Origin: Spirometra erinaceieuropaei
Taxonomy: Eukaryota; Platyhelminthes; Cestoda; Diphyllobothriidea; Diphyllobothriidae
Assembly: GCA_902702965.1 (NCBI GenBank)
Contig: CACRXP010000046.1
Span: 1,290,249 to 1,354,248 of the forward strand
Length of the DNA stretch: 64,000 bases
Reading direction: 5' to 3'
The notes beneath the pieces were generated by a model, which was not told where the DNA came from, did no database searches, and saw only the letters and a list, made by a program, of their open reading frames with translations. Shown here one piece after another: positions 54,140 to 64,000 of this stretch; positions within the stretch are counted from its first letter, which is position 1, and each line of letters opens with the position of its first letter. The position numbers were made by a program, and so were the translations under genes.

Positions 54140-54200
54140 CAGTATCAGTATCAGTATCAGTATATTTCAGGGAAATTAGGTGTGTACCTTTGAAATCCCT
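54140..54200 (-). other. Element E 3' stem-loop and ATACTG tail
   Basis: On the minus strand AGGGA pairs with TCCCT (outer stem) and AGGT with ACCT (inner stem, loop ACAC), followed by the tandem ATACTG tail. Element A2 has the same outer stem and an AGGC/GCCT inner stem. Confidence 0.75.
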
Positions 54201-54538
54201 ATTGGATACATGTAGAGGATATATATGGAGGAAATGGAAAGGAAGTAACATGAAAGAAATGCGAGGGGAATAGCAAAAACTGTACAGATGAACACAGAAT
54301 GTCATGCGTTAACAGAGTTTAGAGGCACATTAACTTGCTTTGTTGGTTAAAATAAAGCGGACAGTTGAGGCACACTTAAGACACGGGAAAAAGAGGTAAA
54401 ATTGTTTAGTCTACAGGCATCGTGGTGAATGCGAACAGCGGTGTGCGACGTGGCCCAAGCTTAATAAATAGCATAAACATATATTACTTAAATGTTGGTA
54501 GTAGCATCGTTATAACACTAAATTGTTCGCGTTGGCTG

Positions 54539-55987
54539 TCAAGGTAGCCGTAGTCCGGCGTTATTGTGGTGCACGCTACAATGCTGATCTAGTCTCCATT
54601 TAAAAGTATCTACCGAGCCTGACATAACAACATACTCAGGCAAGGCATTCCAAGCTGCAATCACTCTGTTGGAGAAGAAGAACTTTCGGGTGTCTAGCCG
54701 GGCGCCAGCCACACGCAGTTTGAGTGGATGGCCACTCAGCTTAGTCGTAGTCGCCAACTCGAAGAAGTCTCCAAACGGGAGGCAGCAGCCCTGATTGCGC
54801 ACGATGCGGAAAGCTTGTATCAGGTCCCCACGTAGCTGTCTGTAACTCAAAGGAAAGAGGTCAAGATTAGCTAATCGCGTTTCGTAGGGTAGTGACCACT
54901 GCCCAGATACAAGTTTTGTTGCTCGCCGTTGAACTTTTTCGAGTATGCCCAAGTCTTTAGCGGTCCAGGGTCGCCATGCTTGGATAGCAAACTCCAGATG
55001 CGGTCGCACAAAAGTTTGAAAGACCTTGGCGAAGCATTCTTCATCAAAGGAGGAGAACGCCCGTTTGACAAGGTATAGCATGGACATCGCCGACTTGGCC
55101 ACCTTTGAACATTGCAGCGAAGGCTTAAGCGAGGTTGTGATCCATACAGCCAAGTCCTTCTGGGCGTCGACTTCTTGCAGTGGTGTGCCAGTCAGACGGT
55201 AGACCGTGTGGTTAGGAGAACTGGTTCTGCCGACGCGTAGGATAGTACACTTGTTTACGTTGAACGGTAGAAGCCAGTCTTTCGAACATTGCTCGAGGTG
55301 GTCCAGACTTGTCTGCAGTCGCGCCTCGTCAACTTCGCTTCGTATGGTACTCCAAATCTTTATGTCATCGGCAAACATTGCAACGTCGCAATTCAGTTCG
55401 TTTGCGCAGTCATTGACGTATACGAGGAACAGCGTAGGGCCAAGAACGGAGCCTTGGGGAACACCACTCTTAACGGCAACCTCGGCAGATTGTTGGTCAC
55501 CGACGTGGACGGCTTGAGAGCGGCCGATTAAAAAGCTCCGAATCCACATCAGAAGCTTACCCCGCACTCCTGCACGGCTAAGTTTGTATAGAAGACGGTG
55601 ATGAGGCACACTATCGAAGGCCTTTTTAAAGTCGATATAGATGGCATGCACCATATCTCCTCTATCAACAGCCCTAGTCCAGTGTTCCAGACAGTAGAGC
55701 AGGTTTGTCACACAGGATCTGCCTTTTCGGAATCCATGTTGAGAATCGGAAAGCAAATGGTTTTGTTCAAGGAACTGCATTACTTGTTGCTTTATTATCT
55801 TCTCCATAATCTTACAGCAAATGGAGGTGAGGCTGACCGGTCTGTAATTGTTCGCAGAGACCCGACTTCCGCCCTTGAGCAGCGGCGTAATCCACGCCGA
55901 CTTCCAGTCGGGTGGCAGATATCCGGTCTCGAAGGATGTATGGAAAAGCATGGAGAGTGGCTTCGACAACTCACCGGCGAGTTGCAT
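54539..55987 (-). pseudogene. Element E RT and C-terminal domain, 482 uninterrupted codons
   Basis: Complete RT palm: NYRPVSLTSICCKIMEKII, QHGFRKGRSCVTNLLYCLEH, YIDFKKAFDSVPHHRLLYKL, SGVPQGSVLGPTLFLVYVND and intact FADD (MFADDIKIW). The C-terminal domain has VRPHLEFAIQAWRPW, QRRATKLVSGQW, SYRQLRGDLIQAFRIV and NRVIAAWNALPEYVV. No stop or frameshift interrupts it, so the insertion is recent or the frame is under little decay. Without EN, ORF1 and a promoter it cannot move by itself. Confidence 0.9.
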
Positions 55988-55999
55988 ATATTTTATAAT

Positions 56000-58275
56000 T
56001 TAGTTGGCGGTTGATGCAACATAAACCATATACTTGCAGGACGGCAGAAGTATACCTCGAGGGCAAACATCCGAATACTGATAAGTATTTACGATTGCAA
56101 TGCGACATTTTTCGCAACGCTGTCCTTTACTTGAGAAGCACATGACAAAAAGAAATATTTTTAGTTTTATTTCCAAAAATATTAACTTATGATTTTGTCA
56201 AACATACAAAACAAATTTATGTTAATTTGCAATATAAATGAATGCCAACAGCATGACAACATAATGCTTGAAGTTTATTTTTTTAAAGACATAACGATGA
56301 GTATGTGATATATAACTTTAAATTTTCAACGGCAATAAATAATTCCCATCATGTCGGGCGTTTGCTTTTGGATGCGTAGTTAAATTTACAAATTAAAGAT
56401 TTGGGTTTGGCGGCTGTTGCTATATTTTACAACGGACTATGGAGTAAATGTAATTAAAAGGTAAATATAAACTACGAACAGCGGCGGAATTAATGGTGAT
56501 AGAACCCTCTGTAGAATGTACATTTTTCAAGACCGTGTTAAACTACATTCAATAATAGTGTGCGTTCCACGCTTGCCTTCCTACAAATCTGCCAATTTTA
56601 AGTATCGATGAAGCACTGCATATGTTATCGCACAATTATGAACTGCTTTAGAAATAAGCCAAAGTAAGCACTCCCTCCGCTGTTGACACCTAGTAATGTT
56701 AAATGCACGTTCAATAGCAAATCCCGACTTGTGTATATAGGAGCCTCTTTACTTAAATTAGTCAAAAATCATTATTTGTTCATTTGGACTAAAATATTCA
56801 AGTAATTTTCCTAGCACGCCGACATATTCCGTACAAAAAATTAACATAATCGTCTTGGTAAACATACTACGTAATTTTATAAATATTCGTCGTTATTCAT
56901 TGTTTATATATACATTGTTATATAAAACAAAACGCGAAACGTGACATGCATAACCCTACAATCGCAACCGAAATTGTACTAAGTGTTTAGATGAGGCATG
57001 GAACTATTTGGTTGTGGCATCACTGATTTCCGAGGCATAATGCCATGTGCAAAAGAACGCACCCATCAATTTAGCGTTTTGACAGCTTTTCGAATAGCTC
57101 AGCAAAATCGGTTATAACACCTAAATGGTAATCCGCCTAATTCGCATATCACAGAAATTAATTTGTTAACGATATACTATGTGTAAGTCACGTGGTAGAC
57201 GCGCTGAGCTAATACGGTAGCCATGTCGGATTCTGACAGGCGTTACCGCACTTGCGCACCTTGAAAATTTTTCGATATGAGTTTATTGACTTGGTTGCCG
57301 GTAGATATCGGGCACAGCGGTCTCCTGTTGCCCACTGGTTTTGTTAGTTAAAAACCGGGTTTTTTGCTGTGTGGGGGACAGACGTGTGGAGTAAAACGAC
57401 AAGGTGTTGGCACGACCGTGCTGTACACTTGCGTCCTCCTACGCCTCCGGTTATCTTGACACTGTTTGACACGGGGTTCCGGTCGGGGAGAATGAGAGGT
57501 TGCAGGTTAATACTAAGGTAGTCTACTATCTCTATAAACTCATGTTCGCACAAGTCACAGTCACTGTGCTCATCTTGCTTTGGAGCATACGGCGGACATC
57601 GTCGAATGCGACGATCGAACTATCGTAAGTCATGAAGCGCTTCTGACCTGTATTGCGTGTGCAGCCAAATGAAAGCTGTATATAATTCGAATTTCCGGAA
57701 ACTTTTCAACACTAGAGCAGCCCAAAATCACGGAGATTATTTAATGCAAACTACGGCAATTGAGTAGTATTCCATCATTTTTTGATTTCGGTAAATAGCT
57801 GCCGAATTATTTTGTTTAGTTCCAGAACCCGCATATGTATGTTCCTATTGTAGCATTGAGATATCTGTCTAAGATGATGGTGAACACAGCGTGTGTGCGG
57901 GCTATTCAAATGTATCATCTTATAATTTAAAATATGTTTTAAAGTGGGCAGACTAAGAGCCTGCTATAGTAAGCCCGTTGGCGCCTTAGTGTTGGTAGTT
58001 GACACACCTACTGTTGCAAATGATCGAGCTTTTTAAGATATCAAACAGGAGACCGTTGGTCTTTTAGCCTAATTTATTTACCTATAATTTGCATATTTAT
58101 TGTAAATATTACGAGTACAATAGGCGGGCTAACTCATCAAATGTTAACGAAAATTTCAAACTGCGCTCTCGTTTCGAAGAGATTAATTAAAACTGGTTGT
58201 AAAACTGACCATCGCGCAGGGTAAGTCTATCATAATTCAGCTGCCTTCGGGTGACGGCTTTCGAACGAACCCATT
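56000..58275. other. No recognised gene (intergenic)
   Basis: Strongly AT-rich sequence. The open frame at 57553-57344 (minus) is the longest of note and carries no motif I recognise. Confidence 0.45.
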
Positions 58276-58279
58276 TTCG

Positions 58280-58880
58280 ACTGCATGCAAGAACGATACT
58301 CTTTAAGAAATGACGACTTACGTAGCATGCATTTTTCTCATGGATTATCGATGTCCCCAAAAGTCAAATTATATTTCATGGAAAACATGAGTAAAAATAT
58401 CCGTTCTTCCACTCATTCGGTGGAAATTATAATTTTGAATCAGCTCTGCCGTCACACGTTCATTCAGGGTTTGTAAATTAAAAGCCATGTATTTACGCCA
58501 AACGGAAAACCATTCATTGCTTTGCGGCAATAAGGAAAGACCATATGAAGTTCATAAAATTTATCATTGAATTTATCCTTTTTGTTAACTTTACACGCAA
58601 CATTGGTAAATACACAGTCATGACGTTTTATGAACGGCCATTTCCCGGCATTTAAAAGTCCCACAGTTCGAAACTTTTCTAAAACCGTTTTAAGTCCCTT
58701 CTTGAGTGTAAAATTGAAAGAACATGAAATTTTGTACTGAATAAAAGAAAGAATAAGTATTTGTATGCATGTTTTCCATAAAATGTAATTGGAATTTTAG
58801 GAGGATCAAACAGTAATGAGAAAAATGCATGCTAATAAGGTAGTATTTTTTAAGACAATATGGTTTTTGCACGCAACCAG
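58280..58880. repeat. Diverged inverted repeat (arms about 58280-58490 and 58680-58880)
   Basis: The left arm and the reverse complement of the right arm share AGCATGCATTTTTCTCAT and ATGGAAAACATG and have colinear open frames (left MQERYSLRNDDLRSMHFSHG, right MQKPYCLKKYYLISMHFSHY). Identity is moderate, roughly two thirds by eye. The spacer is about 190 nt. It could be two copies of one repeat in opposite orientation, or an old fold-back element. Confidence 0.6.
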
Positions 58881-58962
58881 ATAGAAGTTTTTTCGTAAGC
58901 CAAGATCATGAGGTAACTCCATTATTATAGAATTTTACTGCAGGATAATTATATTTTAAACA

Positions 58963-59193
58963 CTACTTATGAAGTCTTTTTGGAACAAAAACACATTTCG
59001 GAATTTCGGTTGACATTACATAAGTTAGACCACCTACTGCATTTTTCAAACTCGAAAAGCGGCTAATTAAGCCTAGCCTATACAATGGCCTAGCGTTGTT
59101 AAAGCCATAAGACTGCAACCTGCAAAACGCATAATCCATAAGCATTTGCTGCATTGGCATCATACGTTTCGGACTAAGTCTTGATATCATCAT
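58963..59193 (-). CDS. Possible exon, unidentified (76 codons)
   Basis: The open frame includes MMPMQQMLMDYAFCRLQSYG and NARPLYRLGLISRFSSLKNA. TTTTGCAG/GTTGCAG inside it could be either acceptor or donor. No domain recognised; coding status uncertain. Confidence 0.2.
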   Translation of the reverse strand: MMISRLSPKRMMPMQQMLMDYAFCRLQSYGFNNARPLYRLGLISRFSSLKNAVGGLTYVMSTEIPKCVFVPKRLHK

Positions 59194-59195
59194 AA

Positions 59196-59378
59196 ATGGA
59201 AGTGCACAGTAAATTTGCCATCCAATGCAATCATGACAGAATTTATGGAATGTTTTGTCGATACGTAGTCACTCAGCCCATAGTTACGCTTGCAGTCGTG
59301 TCCTACGACCTCCTAGCTGTATTCTTTGCAAGTACGAACACTCGTACATCAATGCAAGCTTTTGAGAAGGCACGATAG
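59196..59378 (+). CDS. Possible exon, unidentified (60 codons)
   Basis: The open frame contains a hydrophobic run (PIVTLAVVSYDLLAVFFAST). It lies head-to-head with the minus-strand frame at 58963-59193. No splice signals placed; coding status uncertain. Confidence 0.15.
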   Translation: MEVHSKFAIQCNHDRIYGMFCRYVVTQPIVTLAVVSYDLLAVFFASTNTRTSMQAFEKAR

Positions 59379-60124
59379 TAAGCGCAAGACATTTTGCAGT
59401 GAATGTGCACAACGTCTACTTTATAACTGTGTTGGTGTAATGTTGCATGGCTGAACATTTCGTGGTCTTAATCTTGTCAACATAAGCAACATTTTTAAAG
59501 CTGAACTGAACTCTTTATTTACGTACAAAATAGATATTTACTTTCATGTTGAAAACTGACTTGAATTTACAGATGTTGACAATTAATGTGAAAAATAATT
59601 TTAAAGAATAATTTGCTTTTCCAAAATTTACATATCCAGGCAACTTGGCAATAAATCGTTTTAATGCCGGCACACTATATTGACCGATATATCCTCGGAT
59701 TACGCCTCATAATAATTATTACTAAAACTCAACATCAGTGGTATTGTCGAAGAAGGGCTGTCTAATGTTTTGTGCTACAGAACAGAGAGAGAGAGAGTGC
59801 CAAGGCACCTCTCCTTCTATCTATTAAAATTCAAACTACGTCTTATTCGAATAGTTAATAAACATTTTGATGCAACTATGCATGATCGCACAGCGTGCAG
59901 GCTAAAACCAAACTGGAAACTTTTGTAAAACCGCAATATACGTTTAATTTAAGTACAGCAGTCGTTTATATATTGCTCCCTATATAATATATTTGCATTT
60001 AAAATAATTTTTAAAATCCATGGAAAGAAATCCTCCTTGTGTATTAGTATTTACAAAGCAAATTTCTCAGGCGGCATGTTAGAAGCTCGTTTGAAAGCCA
60101 GCATCATGACTCAACTGGTATATC

Positions 60125-60343
60125 GTGAGATTGCACCCAATGGTAATTGATAATCGAACTCCAATTAAGACTTTTTTTCGAACCGACGATTATTTCATCA
60201 TTTTAGCGAACACTTCATGCGACAGAACGCCTATTGTGATCTTTAAAATGCATGAGCAACATAGATCCCTTTCTTCTTATCTAGAGGCAAATGGCGTATT
60301 TCTAGATGTGCATAGCCGAGGAGAGGGTCGCGTTCTGTGTTAA
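60125..60343 (+). CDS. Possible terminal exon, unidentified (72 codons)
   Basis: Protein-like composition: RTPIKTFFRTDDYFIILANT, IVIFKMHEQHRSLSSYLEAN and GVFLDVHSRGEGRVLC before a TAA. The possible acceptor TTTCTCAG at about 60070 would need about 50 further coding bases that contain a stop in this frame, so no exon boundary is assigned. Confidence 0.25.
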   Translation: MRLHPMVIDNRTPIKTFFRTDDYFIILANTSCDRTPIVIFKMHEQHRSLSSYLEANGVFLDVHSRGEGRVLC

Positions 60344-61269
60344 ATGGACATACATCGGTTTCATTATAACATGACGTTGCACTTGCAGGCAGGAGTTTAA
60401 GCCACAAACTATATATGTTGCATGTGAGAGAAATTACGAGTTCCTCTAAGCATAACCAATGTGCCATAGATGTGTTGTTTGATTTTTATTATGATCTTCT
60501 CTGCTCCACATAGAGGAGTCGTAAAAAACTGATAACATTTTATATAACTTAATATTTTCTGACTATGAACACGTTATTATTATAACAATTAAACAAAAAG
60601 ATGCCATCTGCTCATCTGCATAATGTGGAGGAGGATGTGCACCGTTACATGTCAAGGTGATAGTATATTTACCATTTTTTTCTAAAGAATATATTCGGAT
60701 ACCCAGCCACAACACACATAGATGCAATAATTTATAATGTTTGAGAGGACGTTTTGCAACGACTGTGGTTTTCACAGGTGGCTGAAAAGACGTGCGCCGA
60801 ACGAAATAGAGTTTTTGTTGATTATGTTGTGCTATAATTAGCCACACGATTCCATTAATCTGTTTTTTATGATCAAAGATACAGATATGAATTGATGTTG
60901 ATATTCTATTTCCACTGTCCTTGACGGATCTCAACGATGCCTACTGTAGACCGAGAACTACGACTACTTTCCGAGAACTGACAAAAGGAACTTAGAAATG
61001 CCAAAACAACAGATAGGTTACTGGTCAATTACCTGTAAGCCTCGTAGCCGGAGGTTGCTTAAATGATTCGCAGAGCAGCGTATAAGGCGAACCTCAAGTG
61101 GGCATCGAAGATCGCACCGGATCTGGGTGGTGCTTAGAAACATACATAATTCTGAGAATCTTATATTCATGGATGTGTTATGCATTCGTTCCGCGAAAAT
61201 GAACGGTCTCAAAATAAACGTTGCGAACTTTGCCAACAAGCATTTAAGTAGGCCTTTTTAAAATTGCAA

Positions 61270-61656
61270 CTAAGTCATCCCTTTATGGAAGCATGGCAAG
61301 GAAGAGTTATGCGTGCTAGGTGTGAGCGATAATTGCAAAAGTAAATTTATCTTTCTAAGGTGCAGCAAAGCACAGCAGCCATCGCAAAGCCGCCAAAAAA
61401 GGATGAAATAATTATCGCTTGCTGGAGAGTGCACAGGCTGTGGCCAGGTAAAACAACTGACCATATCTCGAGAGGGTCGGAATCTAGCTGGACAGATATG
61501 GGGATTCCAGTGCAGTTTAGAAACGGTAAAATCCCCAGTGATTATGTTAACGTCAAGAGCAACTTCCGAAATTAATTTAAAGATTTCACAGAGCTGTGCA
61601 TCATGAGTGGCTAATGTGTTTGGAGATTGTAAATGCAGCCGCAAATCGCTTTTCAA
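61270..61656 (-). mobile_element. Family II LINE endonuclease fragment (element D type)
   Basis: The minus-strand translation DAQLCEIFKLISEVALDVNI and ITGDFTVSKLHW closely parallels DSQLCEIFKLISEAAFDVKI and ITGDFNLPEINW of element D EN. The GDFN catalytic motif is mutated to GDFT. The fragment covers about 90 codons of EN, with unrelated sequence on both sides. Confidence 0.8.
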
Positions 61657-61678
61657 TGCTGCAAGAGAACAATATATG

Positions 61679-61710
61679 AGAAGAAGAAGAAGGAGAAGAA
61701 GAAGAAGAAG
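61679..61710 (+). repeat. (GAA)n microsatellite
   Basis: About ten GAA-type units with one GGA interruption, next to the 5' side of the EN fragment. Confidence 0.9.
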
Positions 61711-61719
61711 TGTCTAGAC

Positions 61720-64000
61720 AGTAGGGTGTGTGCTTTTAGTAGGAACTGTGATTAAGTAGACGACCGCCCCACGCGTATTTGTACGCCATGACGGTAGAAA
61801 TCAGAAAGGGTAATAAAATTTGTAGATTCATTATACGTAAGTGTGTTCAAGGTTCTGATATAAATACAACATCAAGCGTCATTTCCAAAGCACCGGCAGC
61901 GACTCGGCCATAATGTTAACGGCAGACTTGGCATTCAGAAATATAATGTCGAATGTGTTTCAAATGGCGGTAATATTAATGACAATAGTTCAAGTTTAGA
62001 AAGAACGCAGAAGCTAGTGGGGGTAGACGGCTATGAGAAACAAAGTTGAAAGGACTAAGGTTCACCCTTGTGAAAGCAGTTGATTTTTAGTGTTGGGTAG
62101 CCTGAATCAGATTGGGGACAAATGACTTAGGCCGAAATTTAGTACGAAGTATTTGCAGGCCTTTGTTAAGTAACCAGTAAGTTAGGCAGGGGTATAATTG
62201 TGCAACATAATATTACGACGAAGTAGGCTGTAAAGGCCTACTGAACGTAAACGATAGCTGCATACACTGAATTTGTCTACACGTCTCTTCAGTTGGAGTT
62301 TAATGCACTATTGGGGTCGCACCGTTCTGAAGCCATACCACAGGTGAGTGAAATGTAGAACTTGTACGACCCATTTGTAATCGGTAAGCTATCGCGCTAA
62401 CTGATATAGACGAATTTTTGTACGCCCCAGCGGTGGGACTTCCTTATGGACGACAACTATAGCTCTTGCTCATTAAGGTGCAAACAAAGGCGTTTGTAAT
62501 GAAATCGCCCTATCCTGTACGCTATGAGGCATGAACTGATGCGAACTTGGTTTGGCATTTCTGGTCTGACGTAGGTCAAATATTAAACATTATGAGAATA
62601 AATATGACCAGTATTTTCCTTTTAACTATTGTTGGGTTGACAGGTCCAAAATCTCAAGAGAAATCTGAATTTGAAATATGTTCAGTACATCTCTTTCTCA
62701 CCATGTTAATCTCGACATACGCACAATCTGTCATCTAAAATGCTTTGGAAAATACCCTTTTTATGAATCAAACAATGTTCTGTAGAAAGCATAAGCAATG
62801 TCTCACGTTATGCACACCAATTAATTAGGCTAATCGTACGTCCTAGTGGCATAAATGAGGTCTTGCTTTATGTTTAAACATTCCGTCGGTAGCAAAATTC
62901 GGCCTTTCACAACAAACGCTTAAAGGGCACCTGTCAATGCCTATTGACTGACCTGGTAACCGTGGCCAGTGGATGGCAATTTGTCCGTTGATGCATGCCT
63001 CATTTAAGATTTGTCAACATCTGTCGCAGAATATCGGCATGATACAGCTACCACATAATTAAGACTGAGTGGCGTCTCCAGTTGTTCTTTTGGCAGAAAA
63101 TTTACGCACGATCTAATCACATCAAAGCCGATAGCGCATCAGGCCAGTCCAAAAAGACTGACAGGAAGGCCTTTGTCTGAACGTTTCCTGAATCAGGTGT
63201 TACAGACAAACTACTAATATCTGACTGAGATTTAGACCATCACACTTTGAATAAAATTGTACATTAAATTTATTGACTTGCCTAAAATCTTGCCAATCCG
63301 AATCGTGCATGAATGATATTACAGTCACTGACACTAAAAATTATCACTGCAAACCAATTGAATGAACACCTCGTCTTTCGAGGTGAAAGCGTATTCTCTG
63401 TTATAATGTTCAGCATGGAATGATACTGTCAAAAAATTTAATTTCCTGTTTGCCTTGCGTAAAGCATCGGTTAAATTAAATTGATCTTTGATCATTTAGC
63501 GACAAAATATGCTTAAATCGCGCACGATCGTGGGATAAAGGACTGCTTTACAGGGTATGCGGCGTCAGAAGATTGGCGGTTGAAATGAGGTTGTTATAAT
63601 TATGCATATAGTGATGTTTGCAGAAAACCGACTTCTTACTTGAACCCAATACATCTGCCCTAATTGTTGCAGCCTAAGCTCAAAACAACTTTTTATTCTG
63701 GAACACCTTAACTATAAAACGAAATGCCGCAGAGTATCTTTTAAGTCAGTTACAAGACCCCTCTTTCGCAGCATGTCTCCCGTCGGCAAATTTATCGTAT
63801 AGACATCGTACTAGACCAAGTAAACCGGCAGCCGTTGTAGAATTTCAATTTTTGCTTAACGGTGTGCACGCACTACACTGCATGACCACGCCTTAGTACG
63901 ATCTGATTGTAGATGCGGTGTAATTTTGATTTATTTGTGCTTTTATGGCAAACCAATGTGTAAAAACAACTATCATAACTCCTGTAAAATCTTAAACTGT
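61720..64000. other. No recognised gene (intergenic)
   Basis: AT-rich sequence to the window end. The open frame at 62547-62738 (+) starts with a hydrophobic stretch but is short and unsupported. Confidence 0.45.

Larger units (their letters stand above)
54139..55990 (-). mobile_element. Element E: 5'-truncated family I CR1-like LINE
   Basis: The 3' end has the tail ATACTG repeated four times (54140-54164 on the plus strand as CAGTAT) and an intact stem-loop (54169-54200). Coding sequence runs without a break to about 55987, where similarity to LINE ORF2 ends just upstream of the RT QLAGELSKPLS block. The EN and ORF1 are missing, as in typical incomplete reverse transcription. Confidence 0.9.

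Noticed and set aside
59495..59520. Solo family I LINE tail (GCTGAACTGAACT...TTTATTTACG)
   Set aside because: Tail-like motif is present but no stem-loop or coding sequence accompanies it; too short to support.

Overview
This is eukaryotic, AT-rich, repeat-dominated DNA, most likely from a parasitic flatworm; a pseudophyllidean tapeworm is plausible, but that is inference from the retroelement mix and the compact introns. There are no bacterial features: no operons, ribosome binding sites or CRISPR. At least half of the annotatable sequence is decayed retrotransposon. Non-LTR (LINE) elements of two lineages dominate. Family I is CR1-like, with an endonuclease (EN), reverse transcriptase (RT) and C-terminal domain, and with 3' ends made of a stem-loop plus short tandem repeats. 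Family II is also CR1/Jockey-like, with a proline-rich ORF1 and an A/T-rich simple tail. One Gypsy-type LTR element and one Penelope-like (PLE) remnant are also present.

Layout. 1-1.8 kb: nothing recognised. 1.8-4.8 kb: degraded Gypsy gag-pol, minus strand. 5.65-6.85 kb: degraded family II RT, minus. 6.97-11.1 kb: nearly full-length family I element A, minus, with an antisense tRNA-like module in its ORF1. 11.5-12.3 kb: another family II fragment. 12.5-13.05 kb: one arm of a dispersed inverted duplication whose partner is at 32.7-33.26 kb. 15.25 kb: a 360-bp LINE 3' end. 16.0-17.27 kb: two family I 3' ends flanking an assembly gap. 17.97-27.15 kb: family II element D, split by a 4.86-kb, nearly intact family I element B (21.86-26.72 kb). 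28-32.2 kb: four further LINE fragments. 34.0-34.8 kb: PLE remnant with a GIY-YIG ORF between inverted 123-nt repeats that carry hammerhead-ribozyme motifs. 39.8-44.9 kb: family II element C, with a 552-bp fold-back insertion in its ORF1. 45.7-47.0 kb: a possible TIR-bounded element. 54.1-56.0 kb: 5'-truncated family I element E with a 482-codon open RT frame. 61.3 kb: a last EN fragment.

Host genes are sparse and only tentative: a two-exon minus-strand 3' gene end (49.49-50.07 kb), a three-exon model with a signal-peptide-like first exon (51.20-52.52 kb), and possible exons near 36 kb, 37 kb, 48.3 kb and 59-60 kb. None was assigned a function.

The most interesting items are: (1) an antisense tRNA-like sequence that encodes the ORF1 N-terminus in two divergent CR1-like elements; (2) a hammerhead motif with a palindromic helix III in the PLE terminal repeats; (3) a fold-back insertion with an 11-bp target duplication whose removal rejoins the host ORF in frame; (4) a 3'-terminal two-tier stem-loop with compensatory changes between family I copies. 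All alignments and base counts here were made by eye.
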